DNA of 64,000 nt, from assembly GCF_022346945.1 (NCBI RefSeq), contig NZ_JAKRNI010000009.1, positions 1 to 64,000 of the forward strand, in the 5' to 3' direction. Made by a program: the position numbers and the translations under genes. The stretch is from Microbacterium sp. ACRRU. GTDB lineage: Bacteria > Actinomycetota > Actinomycetes > Actinomycetales > Microbacteriaceae. The notes under the pieces were generated by a model. It ran no database searches and had not been told where the DNA came from. It was given only the letters and a program-made list of their open reading frames with translations. Below are positions 59,245-64,000 of this stretch, piece by piece; within the stretch, counting starts at the first letter, position 1, and each line of letters opens with the position of its first letter.

Positions 59245-61884
59245 GTGACGGATGCCGAAAAGCCTACTCTCCTCGTCGTCGACGGCCACTCGCTGGCCTA
59301 CCGGGCGTTCTACGCCCTGCCCGTCGACAACTTCTCCACGAAGGACGGCCAGCACACCAACGGCATCTACGGCTTCCTGTCGATGTTCGTGAACCTGGTG
59401 AAGGCCGAGAAGCCGACGCACCTGGCCGTCGCGTTCGACACGTCGCGACAGTCGTTCCGCACGCGCGAGTATAGCGAGTACAAGGCCAACCGCAGCGAAT
59501 CCCCGGTCGAGTTCAAGGGGCAGATCCCCCTGCTGCAGGACTGCCTCCGCGCCCTGAACGTGCCGGTGCTGACGAAGGAAGAGGTCGAGGCCGACGACAT
59601 CCTCGCGACCCTCGCCACGGAGGCGTCGGCCGAAGGGTTCTCCGTCCTCGTCTGCTCGGGCGACCGGGACACGATTCAGCTCGTCACCGACGACATCACG
59701 CTGCTGTACCCGAATGTGCAGGGCGTTTCGCAGCTCAAGCGCTACGACACCGACGCCGTCGTCGAGAAGTATGGTCTGCCGCCGGCGCAGTACCCCGAGA
59801 TCGCCGCTCTCGTCGGTGAGACGAGCGACAACCTTCCCGGCGTCCCCAAGGTCGGTGAGAAGACGGCCGTGAAATGGCTCACCCAGTGGGGGTCGCTGGA
59901 GGCCCTCCTCGACAACGCCGACAAGATCACCGGCGTCGTGGGCAACAACCTGCGCGAGCACCTCGACGACGTCAAGCGCAACCGAGCTCTCAACCGCCTC
60001 CTGCGCGACGTCGAGCTCGAGGTCGGTCCGGCCGACCTGGCCGTGCAGCCCATCGACACGCAGGCGGTCCGCGACATCTTCGCGCGCCTGGAGTTCCGCA
60101 CCCTGCTCCCGCGGGTGTTCGACGCGTTCGGGGCGGATCCCTCGGCGTCGGCCGAAGAGGCGCGCCCCACCGCGACCGCGCCCACCGCCACCGTCCTCGA
60201 CGCGCCCGGTCTCGCGGCGTGGGCGGCGGATGCGGCAGGGCCGGTGGGAGTGACGCTGACCCTCGTCGGATCACGGCCGACCCGGATCGGCCTCGCCACC
60301 GCCGACGCAGCGGCAGAAGCCGAGTGGACGGACGCGATGCGCGATGCGCTCTCCGACTGGCTGGCATCCCCGGCGCCGAAGGTGTTCGCCGCGGCGAAGC
60401 CGCAACTGAAGGCTCTGGCGCGCGAAGGCGTCGTGGTCGGGGGGATCGCCGACGACGTGATCCTGGCGGGGTGGCTGGTGCGTCCGAGCTTCCCCGACAA
60501 GTCGCTCGCCGATTTGGTCGACCGTTACCTCGGCGAGAAACTCCCCGAGGCCGATCCGACGCAGCTCGTGCCCGAGACCGAGGGCGCCACCCCGGGCCAG
60601 CTGTCGTGGTACGTCCGTCGTGTCTCCGAGGCTCAGCGTGCCGACCTGCCCGACCGCGTCGCGGAGGTGCTCGACGACATCGAGCTGCCGACCCTCGAAG
60701 CCCTGGCCGACATGGAACTCGCCGGGGTCGCGGTGTCGCACGACAAGCTCGCGCAATTCTCGGGCGAGCTCGCCGCCCGCGCGGAGGAGCTCGCGCAGCA
60801 GGCATACGCGTCGATCGGTCACGAGGTCAACCTCGGCTCGCCCAAGCAGCTGCAGGAGGTGCTGTTCGACGAGCTGCAGCTACCGAAGACCCGCAAGACC
60901 AAGAGCGGGTACACCACGGACGCCGCGGCCCTCGCCGATCTGCAGGAGAACGCGCATCATCCGTTCCTCGATCTCCTGCTCCGCCATCGCGAGGCGACGA
61001 AACTGAAGCAGATCATCGACGCTCTCGACGCGGCGATCGGTGCCGACGGCCGCATCCACACGACGTACGTGCAGACCGGCAGCCAGACGGGGCGCCTGTC
61101 GAGCACTGACCCGAACCTGCAGAACATCCCGATCCGCACCGACGAGAGCCGCCGCATCCGCGCCGCCTTCGAGGTGGGCGAGGGCTACGAGACGCTGCTG
61201 ACCGCGGACTACTCGCAGATCGAGATGCGCATCATGGCGCACCTCTCGGGTGACCCCGGCCTCATCGAGGCATTCAACTCCGGGGAAGACCTGCACCGCT
61301 TCGTCGGCTCACGGGTATTCGGCGTGGAGCCGTCCGAGGTCACGCCCGCCATGCGCACGAAGGTGAAGGCCATGTCCTACGGCCTCGTCTACGGTCTGTC
61401 GGCGTTCGGTCTGTCCAAGCAGCTGCGGATCGAACAGTCCGAAGCCAAGCAGCTCATGCTCGAGTACTTCGCCCGCTTCGGGGCGGTACGCGACTATCTG
61501 CGCGGTTCCGTCGAGCAGGCCCGACAAGACGGATACACCGAGACGATCTTCGGACGCCGGCGACCGTTCCCGGATCTCACGAGCATGAACCGCGTGCTGC
61601 GTGAGAACGCCGAGCGCGCGGCTCTCAACGCCCCCATCCAGGGCAGCGCCGCCGACATCATGAAGATCGCCCTGTTCCGCATCCGCGACGAGCTGGCATC
61701 CGCGGGTCTGCGCTCGCGCGTGCTGCTGCAGATCCATGATGAGCTCGTCGTCGAGGTGGCGACAGGGGAGTGGGATGCCGTCGAGTCGATCGTGCGCGCG
61801 CGCATGGCGGATGCCGCCGATCTCTCGGTGCCTCTCGACGTGCAGATCGGCCGGGGCGGCGACTGGGACGAAGCCGGACACTGA
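59245..61884 (+). CDS. polA: DNA polymerase I
   Basis: Repair and Okazaki-fragment polymerase (879 aa). The 5'-nuclease domain (1 to about 300) has LLVVDGHSLAYRAFYAL, VAFDTSRQSFR, and EADDILATLA. The 3'-5' exonuclease-like domain (about 310-490) lacks the usual Asp/Glu catalytic set, as in other actinobacteria. The polymerase domain has motif A DYSQIEMRIMAHLSGD, motif B TKVKAMSYGLVYGLS, and motif C QIHDELVVEV. The GTG matches the -10 spacing and the conserved N-terminus. Confidence 0.97.
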   Translation: MTDAEKPTLLVVDGHSLAYRAFYALPVDNFSTKDGQHTNGIYGFLSMFVNLVKAEKPTHLAVAFDTSRQSFRTREYSEYKANRSESPVEFKGQIPLLQDCLRALNVPVLTKEEVEADDILATLATEASAEGFSVLVCSGDRDTIQLVTDDITLLYPNVQGVSQLKRYDTDAVVEKYGLPPAQYPEIAALVGETSDNLPGVPKVGEKTAVKWLTQWGSLEALLDNADKITGVVGNNLREHLDDVKRNRALNRLLRDVELEVGPADLAVQPIDTQAVRDIFARLEFRTLLPRVFDAFGADPSASAEEARPTATAPTATVLDAPGLAAWAADAAGPVGVTLTLVGSRPTRIGLATADAAAEAEWTDAMRDALSDWLASPAPKVFAAAKPQLKALAREGVVVGGIADDVILAGWLVRPSFPDKSLADLVDRYLGEKLPEADPTQLVPETEGATPGQLSWYVRRVSEAQRADLPDRVAEVLDDIELPTLEALADMELAGVAVSHDKLAQFSGELAARAEELAQQAYASIGHEVNLGSPKQLQEVLFDELQLPKTRKTKSGYTTDAAALADLQENAHHPFLDLLLRHREATKLKQIIDALDAAIGADGRIHTTYVQTGSQTGRLSSTDPNLQNIPIRTDESRRIRAAFEVGEGYETLLTADYSQIEMRIMAHLSGDPGLIEAFNSGEDLHRFVGSRVFGVEPSEVTPAMRTKVKAMSYGLVYGLSAFGLSKQLRIEQSEAKQLMLEYFARFGAVRDYLRGSVEQARQDGYTETIFGRRRPFPDLTSMNRVLRENAERAALNAPIQGSAADIMKIALFRIRDELASAGLRSRVLLQIHDELVVEVATGEWDAVESIVRARMADAADLSVPLDVQIGRGGDWDEAGH

Positions 61885-61926
61885 CAGCGGCCGACTCCCT
61901 GCCGCCGCGAGGTGCAGACGACCTCG

Positions 61927-62066
61927 GGCCGTGCACGCACGGTTCCGCAGCCGGGTGGTCAGGCACGCAGGCCCTCCCTGGGCTTCGGGGCCCTCTGGCC
62001 GTGCACGCACGGTTCCGCAGCCGGGTGGTCAGGCCCTCGGGCCTTCCCTAGGCTCGACCTATGACT
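61927..62066. repeat. Tandem duplication of a 70-bp promoter-bearing unit
   Basis: Unit 1 (61927-61996) and unit 2 (61997-62066) share 38 identical bases at their start and remain similar after that. Each contains CCGTGC-ac-GCACGG, then TGGTCA, 17 bp, and a -10-like hexamer: TGGGCT in unit 1 and TAGGCT in unit 2. Together they fill the polA-DUF885 gap (176 bp). Confidence 0.85.
62026..62060 (+). promoter_or_regulatory. Promoter and leaderless start of the DUF885 gene
   Basis: TGGTCA (62026-62031), 17 bp, TAGGCT (62049-62054), 6 nt, then the ATG at 62061. The -35 matches TTGACA at four of six positions. The dyad CCGTGC/GCACGG upstream (61999-62012) could be an operator. Confidence 0.55.
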
Positions 62067-63737
62067 GATGCACAACGCACCCCCACGCCGATCGACAGGA
62101 TCGCTGACGCGTGGGTGGACACTCTGGCCGAGCGTGTGCCGACGCTGGCCACCTACATCGGACGCACTGAGTACAACGACCGCTTCGGCGATTACAGCCC
62201 CGAGGGGGCGAACGAGCTCGCCGACCAAGCGCGGGCGACGAAGGCCGCCCTCGACAACGCCACTCCCGTCGACGCGATCGACGAGGTCACGCAGATGGAC
62301 CTCGGGCGCGAACTCGACCTGCACCTCGAGCTGCACGCGGCCCAGACGCACCTTCGCGACGTGAACGTCATCGCGTCGCCCGCGCAAGACCTGCGGCAGG
62401 CGTTCGACCTCATGCCCACCGCCACGGTCGAGGATTGGGCGACGATCGCGGCACGCCTGAAGGCGCTGCCCGGTGCGATCGACGGCTACATCGCGACGCT
62501 GCGCGAGGGCATGTCGCGCGGTGTGGTGCCGGCGCGCCGCCAGGTCACCGAGGTCGCGACGCAGATCGCGCGCTACACCGCCGACACAGGCTTCTTCGCC
62601 GAGTTCGTCGGCGAAGCCGCCCCCGAGGAGGGGCAGCTCCCCGCCTCGCTCGCACGCGACCTCGACCAGAACGCCGGTGCCGCGCGCGTCGCGTACGACG
62701 CCCTGGCATCCTTTCTGTCGTCCGAACTCGCCCCGGTCGCCGGTGAGACCGACGGCGTCGGTCGCGAGCTGTACGCGCTGCATTCGCGCCAGTTCCTCGG
62801 CGCGACCATCGACCTCGACGAGACGTACGAGTGGGGCGTCGAGGAGCTCGCCCGCATGGTCGCCGAACAGGAGGCGATCGCCCACGAGATCCTCCCCGGC
62901 GCGAGCGTCGAGGAGGCCGTGGCGTTCCTCGAGAAGGACGAATCCCGCAAGCTGCACGGCACCGCCGCCCTGCAGGAGTGGATGCAGCGCACGAGCGACC
63001 GTGCCGTCGAAGAGCTGGGTCGCACCCACTTCGACATCGCCGAGCCGATCCGCCGCCTGGAGTGCATGATCGCCCCCACCAAGGAGGGCGGCATCTACTA
63101 CACCGGCCCGACCGACGACTTCTCGCGCCCCGGCCGCATGTGGTGGTCGGTCCCCGAGGGCGTGGAGTCCTTCGACACCTGGCGCGAGTTGACGACCGTG
63201 TATCACGAGGGCGTTCCGGGGCACCACCTGCAGATTGCGCAAGCCGTCTACAACCGCGGAGAGCTGAACTCCTGGCGGCGTCTGCTGGCGGGGACCAGCG
63301 GTCACGCCGAGGGCTGGGCGCTGTACGCCGAGCGGCTCATGGAGCAGCTGGGCTATCTCGACGACCCCGCCGACCGCCTCGGCATGCTCGACGGTCAGCG
63401 CATGCGGGCGGCGCGCGTGGTTCTCGACATCGGTGTGCACCTCGGCAAGCCGCGGCTCGACGGCGAGGGCGTCTGGGATCACGACTACGCTCTCGCCTTC
63501 ATGCTGCGAAACGTCAACATGCCCGAAGAGTTCGTCCGGTTCGAGGTCAACCGTTACCTCGGGTGGCCCGGTCAGGCTCCGTCCTACAAGGTGGGTCAGC
63601 GCATCTGGGAGCAGGTGCGCGACGAGGCCCGCGAGCGCGCGGGCGCCGATTTCTCGATGAAGGCGTTCCACACGAAGGCGCTCGACATCGGCGGCGTCGG
63701 CCTGGACACGCTGCGCGCGGCGCTGGCATCCGCGTGA
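62061..63737 (+). CDS. DUF885-family putative metallopeptidase
   Basis: A 558-residue cytoplasmic protein of the DUF885 family. It has the zinc-peptidase-like helix TVYHEGVPGHHLQ (HExxxHH, about 381-388) and the downstream GHAEGWALYAERLM that supplies a further acidic ligand, a layout like M3/M32-type helical metallopeptidases. No signal peptide is present. The substrate is unknown; related proteins are annotated as carboxypeptidases or dipeptidases. The ATG is fixed by the -10 spacing. A hairpin 9 bp after the stop ends the unit. Confidence 0.88.
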   Translation: MTDAQRTPTPIDRIADAWVDTLAERVPTLATYIGRTEYNDRFGDYSPEGANELADQARATKAALDNATPVDAIDEVTQMDLGRELDLHLELHAAQTHLRDVNVIASPAQDLRQAFDLMPTATVEDWATIAARLKALPGAIDGYIATLREGMSRGVVPARRQVTEVATQIARYTADTGFFAEFVGEAAPEEGQLPASLARDLDQNAGAARVAYDALASFLSSELAPVAGETDGVGRELYALHSRQFLGATIDLDETYEWGVEELARMVAEQEAIAHEILPGASVEEAVAFLEKDESRKLHGTAALQEWMQRTSDRAVEELGRTHFDIAEPIRRLECMIAPTKEGGIYYTGPTDDFSRPGRMWWSVPEGVESFDTWRELTTVYHEGVPGHHLQIAQAVYNRGELNSWRRLLAGTSGHAEGWALYAERLMEQLGYLDDPADRLGMLDGQRMRAARVVLDIGVHLGKPRLDGEGVWDHDYALAFMLRNVNMPEEFVRFEVNRYLGWPGQAPSYKVGQRIWEQVRDEARERAGADFSMKAFHTKALDIGGVGLDTLRAALASA

Positions 63738-63745
63738 TCCGTGTC

Positions 63746-63771
63746 GGGGCGTCACCGGCCGGTGGCGCCCC
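63746..63771 (+). terminator. Hairpin after the DUF885 gene
   Basis: GGGGCG-t-CACCGG and CCGGTG-g-CGCCCC form a 26-bp near-perfect palindrome with one T-G pair. It is followed by GATTGTC, with no T-tract. Confidence 0.6.
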
Positions 63772-63773
63772 GA

Positions 63774-63804
63774 TTGTCGGGAATAGCGCCGGGGGGCATA
63801 AAGT
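63774..63804 (+). promoter_or_regulatory. Candidate promoter of the LLM oxidoreductase
   Basis: TTGTCG (63774-63779), 19 bp, TAAAGT (63799-63804). The gene has a leader of about 20 nt with AAGGAGA before the ATG. Confidence 0.4.
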
Positions 63805-63831
63805 TCATTCATCCGAATGCAAGGAGACGCC

Positions 63832-64000
63832 ATGAACGATCGCCCTCTCGAGCTCGGCCTCGACACTTTCGGAGACATCTCACGCGGCCCCGACGGGAGC
63901 CTGCAGTCCGACGCGCAGACCATCCGCAACGTCGTCGAACAAGCGGTTCTCGCCGATCAGGTGGGCCTGTCGTTCTTCGGGGTGGGGGAGCACCACCGCA
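63832..64000 (+). CDS. LLM-class flavin-dependent oxidoreductase, N-terminal fragment
   Basis: The first 56 residues of a luciferase-like monooxygenase-fold oxidoreductase, cut by the window edge. LELGLDTFGDI at the N-terminus, VVEQAVLADQVGLSFFGVGEHH (partly quoted) and the Asp/Gly pattern match the F420 or FMN-dependent LLM family. The ATG follows AAGGAGA at a good distance. The specific substrate cannot be judged from the fragment. Confidence 0.85.
   Translation, partial: MNDRPLELGLDTFGDISRGPDGSLQSDAQTIRNVVEQAVLADQVGLSFFGVGEHHR

Overview
The window is about 64 kb of very GC-rich (around 70%) chromosomal DNA with actinobacterial gene content, almost certainly from Microbacterium or a close relative in the Microbacteriaceae. 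The evidence is the gene order (alaS-ruvX-mltG-aroECKBQ-efp-nusB, pyrR-pyrBC-carAB-pyrF-gmk, rpoZ-metK-priA-fmt-rsmB-rpe, his/trp-lgt-gltBD-pyk, polA), the degenerate actinobacterial PriA, an actinobacterial IHF domain fused to guanylate kinase, an HGxxPAAW protein, and an ANTAR response regulator. No phage, transposase, CRISPR array or rRNA was found. Nearly everything is housekeeping and reads rightward; leftward genes are a fragment at the left edge, a small accessory islet at 54.8-56.3 kb, and a thioesterase at 58.8 kb.

Layout. 1-3.2 kb: divergent membrane-protein fragment, rarA, rpsD, a small membrane protein. 3.3-13.2 kb: alaS, ruvX, mltG, the shikimate genes aroE, aroC, aroK, aroB, aroQ, then efp and nusB, mostly with 4-14 nt overlaps. 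13.4-18.0 kb: a SNF2-type helicase and a metallo-beta-lactamase/Rieske fusion, each between palindromic intergenic elements. 18.2-27.8 kb: the complete set of pyrimidine genes from carbamoyl phosphate to UMP except pyrD (pyrR, B, C, a membrane protein, carA, carB, pyrF), then mihF-gmk. 27.9-34.5 kb: an ABC importer, an acetyl-CoA synthetase, an O-acetylhomoserine sulfhydrylase and a CoA-binding protein, read here as a sulfur-assimilation module that may recycle acetate. 34.5-41.3 kb: rpoZ, metK, priA, fmt, rsmB, rpe. 41.5-54.7 kb: hisE, hisG, hisF, hisI, the trp genes (without trpE), lgt, gltB, gltD. 54.8-56.3 kb: a lower-GC leftward islet with a lipoprotein. 56.4-64 kb: pyk, tRNA-Leu(CAA), an ANTAR response regulator, thioesterase, polA, a DUF885 protein, and the start of an LLM flavin oxidoreductase.

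Structure beyond genes. (i) Three colinear 73-bp copies of a nested palindromic element sit after nusB, after the Rieske gene and after rpe; a separate perfect 25-bp inverted repeat follows rsmB. (ii) At least seven genes show a TANNNT -10 box followed by 6-7 nt and then the start codon, the arrangement of leaderless transcripts. (iii) A PyrR-type RNA loop overlaps the pyrR ribosome-binding site. (iv) A 70-bp tandem duplication carries the promoter of the DUF885 gene. (v) The heptamer GGATGCC/GGCATCC is far commoner than base composition predicts. All claims come from reading the sequence and from family knowledge; no search was run.
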